64,000 bases of DNA, from the NCBI GenBank assembly GCA_025765615.1, contig JAIVFJ010000143.1, positions 112,128 through 176,127 on the forward strand. Direction: 5' to 3'. A program made the translations under genes and the position numbers. The notes beneath the pieces are model-generated. The model was not told the DNA's origin. It saw only the letters and a list, made by a program, of their open reading frames with translations, and searched no databases. How positions within the stretch are numbered: position 1 is the stretch's first letter; every line of letters begins with the position of its first letter. Source of the DNA: Zopfochytrium polystomum (Eukaryota; Chytridiomycota; Chytridiomycetes; Chytridiales; Chytridiaceae). Shown here piece after piece: positions 45,801 through 56,077 of this stretch.

Positions 45801-46175
45801 CTCCTTCCTTTTCCAATTTTTCCGCTGAGTTCTGATTGGGCACCAAAGACAAAAACCTGCTCCACTAGTTGCAATTAGAAAATCAGTTTAGCCGCAAATC
45901 CTTGTTTTTTTTATTAGATAGATCCTTAAGTGCCACCGTGCCGCTACTGGGACGTTGTCCAATTTGAGCCTTTGGAAAAAAAAAGGACTTAACAAACCTT
46001 GTTCAGAATTGAGAAGGCTTTCTCCTTGTGCTACTTTGACCTCAATATATGCTGCAGTCAAAAAACAGCAACCATACTGGTGGCGGCACGTTTTTTTCAA
46101 CAGTGCAGTAGTTGTTCAAAACACAACTGAAGTGGTGGAAACTCCGCGGCAGTGAAGAACAAGGCAAGTAGAAGT

Positions 46176-46667
46176 GACCATATTTTTCTAATTGGTTTTT
46201 TTTTCCCCCAAAGTGAACAATCCTCTCAAAGTCCATCATTTGGTCAATTTGTCTACAGCTCAAAATTTGTTCCCAACAGTGGGATATTACACTCATTTCA
46301 GATGCCCCAAACTGCAAAAAAAAGAAAGAGGCCAACCTCCAAAGCAAAAGCCTTTCTTCTGCTCTGTGGCCCAGTTTGATCTGCTGTTGTAATTAATAAT
46401 GTACTGTCCCCAATGTCCACCAGTCTTTTTCCCAACATTTTTCTCTTTGAGTGCAAAATACCCCTAAGCACAAAATCTCAGAAACCTCTGGGCTATTTGA
46501 AAATTGATTCTTTAGACTTTTGTCTTGCAAAAAATACCTTTTTTATTGGAAGTTAACCAAAAATAAAATTTCGTATAGGAGCAGATCGAAGAACGGCCAT
46601 CAGTTGGCAACCGGACATTCGATGTGGAGAAGGACGATTTTGAAAGCTTATCCATAGAATACTGATT
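46176..46667. repeat. Dispersed repeat R, copy 2
   Basis: Second copy of 20207-20705. Here the transposase coding part is absent. Sequence after 46667 diverges, and a minus-strand open stretch (about 46705-46890) reading YYPFMNSDAPEGSDLERL directly abuts the peptidase pseudogene. It may be an internally deleted piggyBac-like element. Confidence 0.7.
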
Positions 46668-46904
46668 CTCACTTTTTCTTTTCACTTCTTGTCCTTCAGC
46701 AATGTCAAAATCTTTGCGTTTGATAGATGCAAAGGTCCCTATCCCAAAGATATGTTCTGCAAAGCACTTCCCAATACAAAAGCCAACTCAGCACTGGCTG
46801 CAAACAGTGGAAGTTCTTTGGTTGCTGCATGATGGACAATGTCAGTCTCTCTAAATCAGACCCTTCTGGTGCGTCTGAGTTCATGAATGGGTAATATTTG
46901 CGTC

Positions 46905-48605
46905 CGTACCGCCCATCCTGCTGCAGCCGTCGCTTCTGCCGCTCCCGCCGCGACAGGGCACCGCGACGCAGGACGCTCCCACCAACGACGACGACGAAAC
47001 TCCACAGATGCAAGACGGCAAGCCAGCGCCCGAGCCCCCCGCGCCGCGGCCAAAGCCGCGCAAGCCGCCGACGGCCACCAAAAAGCCGGCGGCGAGCAAG
47101 AAGCCGAAGCCGACGCCAACGACGACCACCACCAGCAAGCCGCGGACGCACCTGACGCCGCCGTCGACGACCACGAAGACGACGACGGCGGCGGCGGCGA
47201 CGTCGAAGCAAACGGCGGTGACAACAAAGAAGCCGACGTCGTCGCCAAAGAAGCCGACACCGACGTCGTCGTCGTCGAAGAAGCCCACGACGAAAAAGAC
47301 GGCCACCGCGACGACGTCGACACGCAAGGCGGCGATCACGCTGTACCCCGCGCGCGACGGCAGCGGCGACCTCGTCGGAACGGTGGGGATCGGCAAAGCC
47401 GGCGCAAGAGTTTGACGTGTACTTTTCGATGGACTCGCTGCACTCATTCGTCGGGTCGACCGAATGCACGACGTGCAACGCGTCGCCGTTCAGCAGCGTC
47501 TACGATCACGACGAGAGCGAGTAAGCCGTTGCCTGCGCGTTTATTTTTTTATTTTTTTAATTTTTTTCGTGGGTTGTCTCTCCTTTGCATGCTTTTCTCC
47601 TCCTTTCGTGCTGGCACAACCCCATTGCCCAACACTAACACATTTTCACCAACCCAACAGACAACGACAACGGCGTCGTCGGGCGCGACCTCGACTACTA
47701 CGGCACGACGACGTACGCCCTATTCCGCCTGTCCGCCTTCGGCCTCTCCGATGCGTTCATCGACTTTACCGAGCCACTCAACGCGTCGACGTCCACCACC
47801 TCCTTCGACGCGGCGGACGGCACCATCCGGGCTGGGGCTGCCGTCCAACAGCGACCTCGGGCCCGAGGACCCGCTGAAGTCGTTCCTCCTGCAAGGATCC
47901 AACTACGTCCCCTGGTTCGTGCTGACGGTCGCGTCGGACCTGACGAGCGCCAAGATCCGTTTCGGCGGCAGCGGCGACGCAAAACGACGCCGTCGCCGAG
48001 ATCTCGGCGGCGGGTCCTTGGCGTACTGGGTCGACGTGGGGCCCGTCTACTCCGACGACGGCGACGACGACGACGGCGGCGACTTTTCGGCGTGGGTGGA
48101 GGAGAGCGGGTTGTGGGCGCTGGCGTTGGACGCGGTTGCGGTTGTGGGCTTGGCGCGGCGGCGGGGGACGAGTACGCAGCGGTGGTGGATATTGTGGAGT
48201 TGTACCTGGATCATGGACGCGACGGTGGTCGGCCGTTCGCGTACGTGGAGACTGCCGACGCGGTCGGCGTGTTGCCCGGGGACGCGCTGGACGAGGTGGC
48301 GGGGCGACTGCGGGGCGCGGCGCACGACGACGACGGGTGCCTGCGGGCGCCGTGCAGCGCCGCGCGGACGTGGACGGCGACGCGCCCGGAATTGTGTTCT
48401 GGTTCGCGAGCGGCCTCGCCGTCACGCTGCGCGCGTCGTCGTACCTGGTGCCGTTCAACGGGACCGCGTGCTCTGTCGCGTTCTGCGCTGACCCGTCGAC
48501 GGACGTGTAACCCGTGCTCCCGCTGCATGCGATGCGTGGTATCGCCACCGCGTTCGACTTGGAAGAGAAGCGCGTCGGGTTTGTCCTCGCGCCGCCGTCG
48601 TACTA
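46905..48605 (+). pseudogene. Pepsin-fold peptidase paralogue, inactivated
   Basis: Duplicate of the gene at the left edge, and it also shows that gene's N-terminal part. A Lys/Thr/Pro-rich low-complexity region (46960-47330) leads into VGTVGIGKPAQEFDVYFSMD and the TECTTC segment. At the N-lobe active site S-M-D replaces D-T-G, an old loss not caused by the frame breaks. Lesions seen: an extra A near 47395, a TAA stop near 47522 with loss of about 30 bases of exon 1 present in copy 1, an extra C near 47829, an indel in the region 47980-48175, and a TAA at 48508 where copy 1 has TAC. The intron acceptor CCAACAG is kept at 47660. It is clearly a pseudogene. Confidence 0.85.
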
Positions 48606-48770
48606 GGTGGTCTACGACTCTGGTGACAGTGCACATCCACCCCACCCCCGTGCTTGTTGAGGGGGATGTCAAGAGCGAAGCACCGAACCGCGGCAATCCA
48701 ACGAAATTCAAATGTTCCTTATTTGCGGACTGAGTAAATTTGAAACAATATCAGTATCCAAAAGGATGGT
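47446..48770 (+). repeat. Segmental duplication, copy 2 (partner 1-1382)
   Basis: Alignable with 1-1382 across exon, intron and 3' flank. Copy 2 continues further 5', to about 46905, beyond what the window shows of copy 1. Confidence 0.85.
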
Positions 48771-48851
48771 GTGAAGTATTACTGTGAATTTCATGGACGG
48801 GGGGTGACTTGTCAGGGTGGATGGTCGGCCACCGTCCACAATTGACTATTA

Positions 48852-49021
48852 CTGTGCATTTCATAAACATTGAGATTTTCAGGCAGCAAAAAGAAAAGTT
48901 TGGTGGGCAAAAGAAACTTTTGACTATTGGAGACGGACCCTCAAGAAAACTTCTTTTTGGTATTAATACCCCAAAACTTTTTTTTTCGGCCCCAAAATCT
49001 CAAGGAATGTGGAATTCACTG
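48852..49021. mobile_element. TA-flanked MITE (Tc1/mariner-like), copy 2
   Basis: 170 bases bounded by TA, with ends CTGTGCATTTCATAAACATT and, on the reverse strand, CAGTGAATTCCACATTCCTT, each followed by GAGATTTT. The inner GTTTGGTGG and GGCAGCAAAAA blocks match copy 1. A half-terminus (ACTGTGAATTTCATG) at about 48781 suggests another broken copy beside it. Confidence 0.75.
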
Positions 49022-49843
49022 TAATATACAGAAGAAAAAATTTTTCCTCCAGCATAATAACCGAAAGGTAAGGAGTGTTGTGCGCCGCGCGGCCCTGTGA
49101 CACCTGGCAACCTTCGTTCTTCGCACGCAACACTCCTCGCACACCATCCCCCGCCTACTTTTGCAGCGATCTGGATGGATCGAGGCCGGGTTTCGCTCTG
49201 GCGAGGCAATGTCCACCTGCGATGGCGATGGCAGTGGATGGGTCGGGCAACTCGAATCTCCCCTCCCGCCCCCGGCCGGCCCCATTCCTCCTTGCAGCTA
49301 CAGCCTTTGTCTCGAACGAACAATCTCGCGGCTTTGGTGGAATCTGGATCTTTTCATTGGGATGGAGTCGGATCGTAAGGTATAACAATTTATATCCTAT
49401 GTTAAGTTTCGCTTGAATGTTTCAAAATCTCTGACTGATCAGAGCCCGTCGCATCCCCATCGGGCGGTCTCGTGCCCAACAAACTCTCCTTTGTTTTGAA
49501 CTCTGACGTCCGTCCCTAGTGATCCTTTGATGTCAAGTTGGACCATACAGTCAAGCTCGACTATACAGGCATGTACCCAATTCGACTTCATTCTTTTGTC
49601 GTCTCTAATTTGCAAACACACAACCTCAATGATCCATCATTTCAGTTACTCATGCTTCTTAGCAACTGCTCAGCACCGCCTTTCCTCTTATTTTTGGCAC
49701 TAACCAGGAATTAGTTAAACAACTCAACCCATTCAAATAATTTTTCTCCGCACACCCAGCTCTCTCTCTTGCAATGTTCGTTATTTCTCCATTTGTCTAA
49801 CTTATCTTTTCAGAACCTATCAAAGGTTCTTTGAAAAACCATC
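49022..49843. other. 5' flank of the NLR gene
   Basis: About 820 bases without a gene. The sequence just before the ATG at 49844 is AAAACCATC, a reasonable start context. No clear TATA box. The GC-mixed block 49080-49370 has open frames on both strands but no domain. Confidence 0.5.
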
Positions 49844-52800
49844 ATGGCAACGGCATGGACTGCAATCTTTGAGTATGGTGGAAAGAACAGAAAGATCTCT
49901 GTTCCTGCCACAGTTGGTCTTGATGATTTGCTTCGGCTTGTGGCGACCCGTTGGAAGATTGCTGTTCCAATTGAATTGGTATATGTGGACTCTGCCACTG
50001 GTGACGAGATGGTCCTTGATGTGGATGATGATTTACCCAGCCTGCTTTCTCAGAATTTCAAGTGGAAGGTTTGTCGCGTGCCTCTCTCCAAATCTATGCT
50101 TACAAGTTGAAGGTTCTTGCTAGTGAGAGCACCTTCAGCTACGCTGCGACTGCTGCTGCTGCTGCCCCTGCCATGAATGCTCCTGGGGTTGAAACTCCTC
50201 ACAAAGAACCCAGTGGCACGGATGGTGCCGCTGCTACTGCTGTTGAGGACGATCAGCATGATGAGAAGCTTGCATGCAAGAAAGGTGACCTGTTTTTGAT
50301 CATCCTTCGTTATTGTTGGCTCAATTGTAACCTTGCTTTCCAAAGATAAGTGGATTGAGCTGATTTCTGATGACTGGCAGTGCAAAACTGCAGTTCAGAA
50401 GCATCCTTTCTTCATAAGGTCTGTCAGATGCTCCCCCTAGTTTTAAGGTTACAAACTGATTGTTATTGCAGCTACCGACAGGCGTCAGAGACTGTTGTTG
50501 CCAAGGATCTGTTCCATGAGATTCAGGCAGCTTTGTTGAAAGATTTCAAGGCCAGTTTTCTTCCTGAAGAGTCCAAAATGCTTGGTCTGCACGCATTTTG
50601 GGATGCCAAGTGCCTTGCATATGGGCAAAAGTGGGGTGTAAACTTCATGTCTGGACTATTCCACTCCTCCGTGATTATTCTGCTGTGCTCTGACGCAAGT
50701 ATGGAGAGAATGCGTGAGGCAGATAAGAAACCAGACAACTGCTTACTGGAGGTGAGTAAATTTTTTCCAAAGGCTATTACCGCACTCTGACACAAAGCTT
50801 CAGTGGGAGCTGGCACTTCAGATGAAGAAGGAAAAGGGCCATGATATTCTGCCCATTCTTCTTTCAGGCACAGTGACAGCCACCCTTGACAATGGGAAGA
50901 AGGCCTTGTTGGTGAAGAACTTTAGCACTTTTGATCACACTAAGTTTCCTGACCGGCGGCATGCACACCCGCTGAGCCCTGGCCTGCAAACTGTTTCTGA
51001 AACTGTGAAGATGATTTTGGGCCTGAATGGGCCAAAGGCTCATCCTGAGAGTGATGTCCTGAAGTACGTGCCTGCACTGTATTGATTTTCTTGCTCACCA
51101 GTCTGTTCTGGTGGTCTTTTCAAACTTTCGAAGGATTGTAACTGAAGCCAGAGAACTGTACAGTCGCCGCAAGACTGATATGAAAACACCAAGACCAAGT
51201 CCAGATATTTCACTTTCCAGAAGCAGTTTGTCTGAATTGGAGAGGTGGTTAATGCCTCTGTCTGAGCTGATGGACCTTGAGAGGCAAGCCCTCCTGAAGA
51301 ATGTGCTTTCTGGATCCAGGCAGTGGCTGCTCAAGAAAGTTTTTCTGTTGCTGTCTCCAGATGATCCATCAGCAGCCAGTGTCAACAGAGTGATGTGGTT
51401 GAAAGGTGTGGCAGGAGTGGGCAAATCTGTGATGGCTGCCATGATCTCCAGGCAGCTACAAGCCCAAGGAATGCTTGGAGGCTTGTTCTTTTGCAAGCAT
51501 GACGATGAGCGTCGCAGCAGTGCACGCAACCTGGTCCTGACACTGGTTTTTGGCCTTGCAAAGTTTAGTCTTCAGTTTGGGGAGATTCTGCTTCAAGTCA
51601 AGCAAGACAATCCAGATATTCTGTCCAGATCTGTGTTTGAGATGATGAAGGTTCTGCTTGTTCAGCCATTGGAGAAGGTTGTTGAGGCGAAAAAGCTGGC
51701 TGTTCCTGTCGTACTGGTTGTGGATGCCCTGGATGAATGTGGTGCCATCAACAAGAGGAACGAGATTTTGTCAGTGTTTCAGGAGCTGAACAGGCTGCTA
51801 CCTGAAAATGTCAAGCTGCTGGTCACTGGACGCCCTGAAGAGGATATTGCAAAAGCCTTTGAGAGGATTCCAGTTGAGCAGATTGAGCCAACTGCTCAAG
51901 AAAACATGCAGGACCAGATTGAGTTCACAAGAGATTTCCTGAGGTCCTTGAATGCTGAACCACATGTGGTTGATGAGGGATCCAAATTGCTTGTGTCGAA
52001 GTCTGCAGGAATTTTTGTTTGGCTTGTGACTGCTTGCACGTTTTTGAAAAAGTCACAGAACGAAGACATCAGTTTGGAACAAATTGAGGATCTTCCTGAG
52101 GGTGACAAGATGGATGGAAGCATTGACAGGATGTATGACAGGATCTTCTCTGGCATTGTGCAGTCTGCCACAAAGAGCCATTTGGAGGTTGCGCTCAAGG
52201 CTGTGCTGTCCATCATTGTATTTGCATATGAACCTTTGACTGCAGCAGCAATAGTCTCTCTGTTAGACACGAAAGACCCAGAAAGTGTGAGGAGATGCAT
52301 CCGCATGCTTGATCCAATTATAGTGCTTGATGGGTCTGCAAAGAAGATCAGAATCTTCCACAAATCTGTCAAGGACTACCTGTCAAACCCATCACGATGC
52401 ACCCTATCTGTTCACATTGACATACACAGTTGCCATTCGAAACTTGCAAGCTGGTGCACTCAAGCCATGAAAAAGAATCTAAAGTTCAATATGAGCGACT
52501 TGCCATTCTCAGAATTTCACTCAGAGATTCCTGATTTTGATGATAGGGTAGCTAAGGGGATACCTGAGCATCTCAGATACGCAGTCAAGCACTTTTGGGA
52601 GCACTGTTCAAATTCAACATCCAAAACTCCTGTTTCCACATCCGCAAAACCGCAGCTTGACCAGTCTCTCTTTGCACAACTTCAAGATATTATTACCCAC
52701 CATGGACACCACTATCTGGAGGCAAGCAGCTTGCTAGATGCACTCGATCTGGTGATTCCAGCAATGTCTACCCTTCAAGGAATCTGTCCTGCCGACAGCA

Positions 52801-54926
52801 GTGAGCAACAAGCAGTTCATACCATCATGGAAGAAATGAAAAGGGTTCTGAAAAGGTTCCTGATTCCCCTCAAGGCATCAGCATTGCAAGTGTATTTCAC
52901 TGCTGTTCCGTTCTCTCCGATCGACTCTGAATTTTTCAAAACATTCGTTGGGAAAGTGCCTGCAAATATTTCATGCCCGAGAGTGATGGAAGGGCAGACC
53001 AAAGGGTGGCCTTCTTGTTTAAACATTCTTGAGGGACACTCATCTTGGGTCCAGTCTGCTGCACTCAGCCCTGATGGGCAGCTTATTGTGTCTGGAAGCA
53101 GTGACAATACCATCAAAATTTGGAATGCATCAACTGGCCAGGAGCTACAAACGCTGGAGGGACATTCGGAAGGCGTCAATTCTGTATCATTCAGTTCTGA
53201 TGGGCAGTTTTTGGTGTCTGGAAGCAATGACAAGACAATAAGGATATGGAAAGCGTCGACTGGCCAGGAGCTGCACAAGCTGGAGGGGCACACTGGTGTG
53301 GTCACCTGTGCATCATTCAGTCCGAATGGGCAGCTAATTGTGTCTGGAAGTAATAGCGACAATACCATCAGGATTTGGAATGCCTCTACTGGCCAGGAGC
53401 TGCGCAAGCTAGATGGACACTCTGATTACATCCGATCTGCCAGATTCAGTCCAGATGGACAGCTTATTGTGTCTGGAAGCAACGACACAACAGTCAGGAT
53501 TTGGAATGCATCCACTGGGCAGGAGCTGCACAAGCTGGAGGGGCACACTGTTTCAGTCAACTCTGCAGCGTTCAGTCCTGATGGGAAGTTTGTTGTGTCT
53601 GGAAGTTCTGACGAAAGTGTTAGGATTTGGGATGCATCCACTGGCACAGAGATTCACAATCTGGAGGGACACTCTGATCGGGTCAACTCTGTCGCATTCA
53701 GTCCTAGTGGGCAGTTTGTTGTGTCTGGAAGTGTTGACAAGACGGTCAGGATTTGGAATGCAGACAGTGGGCAGGAGGTGTGTAAGCTGGAGGGACACTC
53801 TGATGCAGTCAGATCTACAGCATTTAGTCCTGATGGTCAGTTTGTTGTGTCTGCAAGTTGGGACGAGACGGTGAGGATTTGGGATCCAGTCAGAGGCCAG
53901 GAAATGCACAAACTGGAGGGACACTCTTATTCAGTCAACTCTGCCGCAATCAGTTGTGATGGGCAATTTGTTGTTTCTGGAAGTTGGGACAACACAGTCA
54001 GGATTTGGGATGCAGCCAGTGGTAAAGAGCTGCACAAACTGGAGGGACACTTTGAGAACGTTAACTCTGCAGCATTTAGTCCTGACGGCTGTTTTGTTGT
54101 GTCTGCAAGTGATGATATGACAGTTCGAATTTGGAATGCATCTACTGGCAAAGAGCTGCATAAACTGGAGGGACACTCTTATCATGTCACCTCTGCGACA
54201 TTCAGTCCTGATGGGCAGTTTGTTGTGTCTGGAAGTTGGGACACAACAGCCAGGATTTGGGATGCATCCACTGGCCAGGAGCTGCAGAAGCTGGAGGGAC
54301 ACACTGATGCTGTCAGATGCGCATTTTTTGGCCCCGATGGGCGATTTATTGTGTCTGGAAGTAGTGATGCAACAGTCAGGATTTGGAGTGCATCTTCTGG
54401 CCAGGAGCTGCATAAGCTGGAGGGACACTCAGATATCGTCAGGTCAGCAGTATTCAGCCCTGATGGGCAGTTTGTTGTGTCTGGGAGTGATGATGATTCA
54501 GTCAGAATTTGGAATGCATCTTCTGGCCAAGAGCTGCATATGCTGGAAGGTTTCTCATTCAGAATGGCTTTTGCATTCACTGCGGATGGTCAGTCTGTTG
54601 TTTTGGAGGACAGGACTGGAAAGAAAATTCTTGTTGTTCTCCAGACTGCAATGGAGGTGAAGGAGCCTGATGGCCCTGATGGCACTGGTGGATCCTCTGT
54701 GGTTGGCCTGAGGCACAACTTCTGGGTCCGTAATTTGTCAGGTCAGAAACTTCAGGATGGGCAAACTGTCCCAACATCCACCTTGGATGATGGTGTCTGG
54801 TTCACATTCAATGGCACCAATGTCTGCTGCTGGCTTCCGCCTGAATTTCGTGGTCAGTTTCAGCTTCTGTCACGGCAAGCTGTTTTCCTCCTCGGTGAAC
54901 ATTTGTCTTCTCTTGTTCAGTTCTGA
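49844..54926 (+). CDS. NLR/STAND protein: PB1-like, TIR, NACHT, WD40 repeats
   Basis: Six exons, 49844-50068, 50107-50284, 50346-50418, 50472-50751, 50804-51067 and 51102-54926, sum to 1615 codons (1614 residues). Residues 1-80 are PB1/ubiquitin-like (VYVDSATGDEMVLDVDDDL). A TIR domain lies at about 152-300: HPFFISYRQASETVVAKDLF, FWDAKCLAYGQKWGVNF, SSVIILLCSD, NCLLEWELALQ and ILPILL; Glu residues are kept at the LLEWE site. NACHT starts with Walker A GVAGVGKS (about 442-449) and Walker B VVLVVDALDECG. From about 982 come 12 WD40 repeats plus one worn repeat, 42 residues each (LEGHSDxVxSxAFSPDGQFV), with very high DNA identity. A C-terminal piece of about 130 residues is unrecognised. By family logic it is an intracellular sensor: WD40 recognition, NACHT oligomerisation, TIR output. 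Introns of 38 and 34 bases are unusually short but restore frame. Confidence 0.88.
53028..54560 (+). repeat. 126-base tandem repeat array encoding the WD40 domain
   Basis: About 12 in-frame units of 126 bases (one with a 3-base insert) sharing blocks such as GGAGGGACACTCTGAT and GTTGTGTCTGGAAG. The similarity at DNA level suggests recent unit exchange. Confidence 0.9.
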
Positions 54927-56077
54927 TGGTACCAGCCAGTTGAAAACACTTAGCTGCATGGTTCCCTTTTCTTTTGTTTTTCAACGGCATGGGAACGGGG
55001 CTTCTAAGAAGCAAGTGTAATAAACTCGCCTGCAGCTTACAATACAATTCACCTCCCTGACTCTTTGTACGTTTGGAAAACAAAAAATATATGTATATAT
55101 ATTTATATAAATATATATATATTCGAGTCTTCCTGCTGAAGAGTTCTGTGGGGCAGCTGCTCAGTGATGTAAGGGGCGTGCCACAGGCAGCACGGGGGGG
55201 GAGTTATGCGGTAGGCGGCACGCTTTTACGACAGTTCGACGGGTTCGTTTTTTACTGCTTCTTTGCCCCCAAAAAAGCCTGGTCGCAAGGCGGTTGCTTG
55301 GCTTTCCAAGCTTTGGATTCCCCCTCTCCTCCTCCTCTCCGTCCTCCCTCCTCTGTCTCTTCCCCTCAGCCGCTCTTCTCTTCTTCTCGCTTCAAAGGAT
55401 TGGTTGTGAGTGCATCTCTTTTTATTTCTGCGCGTGTGGGGTGGCTTCGGTTTTGTTTTCTTCACGGCAGATCAGGTACGCGAGGGAAGGGGGCGAGCGA
55501 ACACGTTTCCACCTGGCAAACGACTAGTCATTCCTTTCACCCAATTTCACGTTCCGTAAACGGACAAAACTACACCCCATCGGCGAAACCGATGGATGGA
55601 CACGCAATGCCGCAGAAATTGTTATTGTTGAGCGAACGGTCACAGGAAAGAGCAGACGTCAGACAGTAAGGAGCGTATCCCAAGCTTAAGCCGTGCTGTT
55701 GCGGTTTCAAAGGACGGTATCCCCAACTCGGTTCCGCAAAGCGCGTGCGGAGGGTCTTTTTGTTTTTCCTTTGGGGAAGGGGTCGGGTTTCCTATGTCCC
55801 CCCCCCCTTTCCATAGCTGACCTGCCAGGAGAGGTAACAGATGCAAAGGCGAAGAAAAAAAAAAAAAAAAAAACAGGGTTCAGTCACCAAAAGGGAGTAT
55901 CCGTCTCCCAGAATTTGTCAGTAGATAATATTTCCCCGCTAAGCTCAATTCGCTCTACCCAACCCTCAAAGTCGTTTGCTGTGTTTTCCCGTCAGTCTCG
56001 CCCACCCTCGTCCAGCGGCCTTTCCTCCATCGACCACCTTCGGAATGACGTCCAGCAAATATCGACGATGCGCAACT
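54927..56077. other. Spacer between convergent genes
   Basis: AT microsatellite-like stretch at 55086-55123, then GC-mixed DNA. The open frames 55073-55669 and 55693-56169 on plus have no domain; the latter overlaps the last exon of the phosphodiesterase. No gene is seen. Confidence 0.5.

Noticed and set aside
45007..45852. Leu/Ser-rich open frames on both strands
   Set aside because: Translation of (GA)n/(CT)n tracts and the minisatellite, not genes.
53028..54560. Regular tandem array considered as CRISPR or satellite
   Set aside because: The 126-base units are an in-frame WD40 coding array within a long open frame, with no spacer structure.
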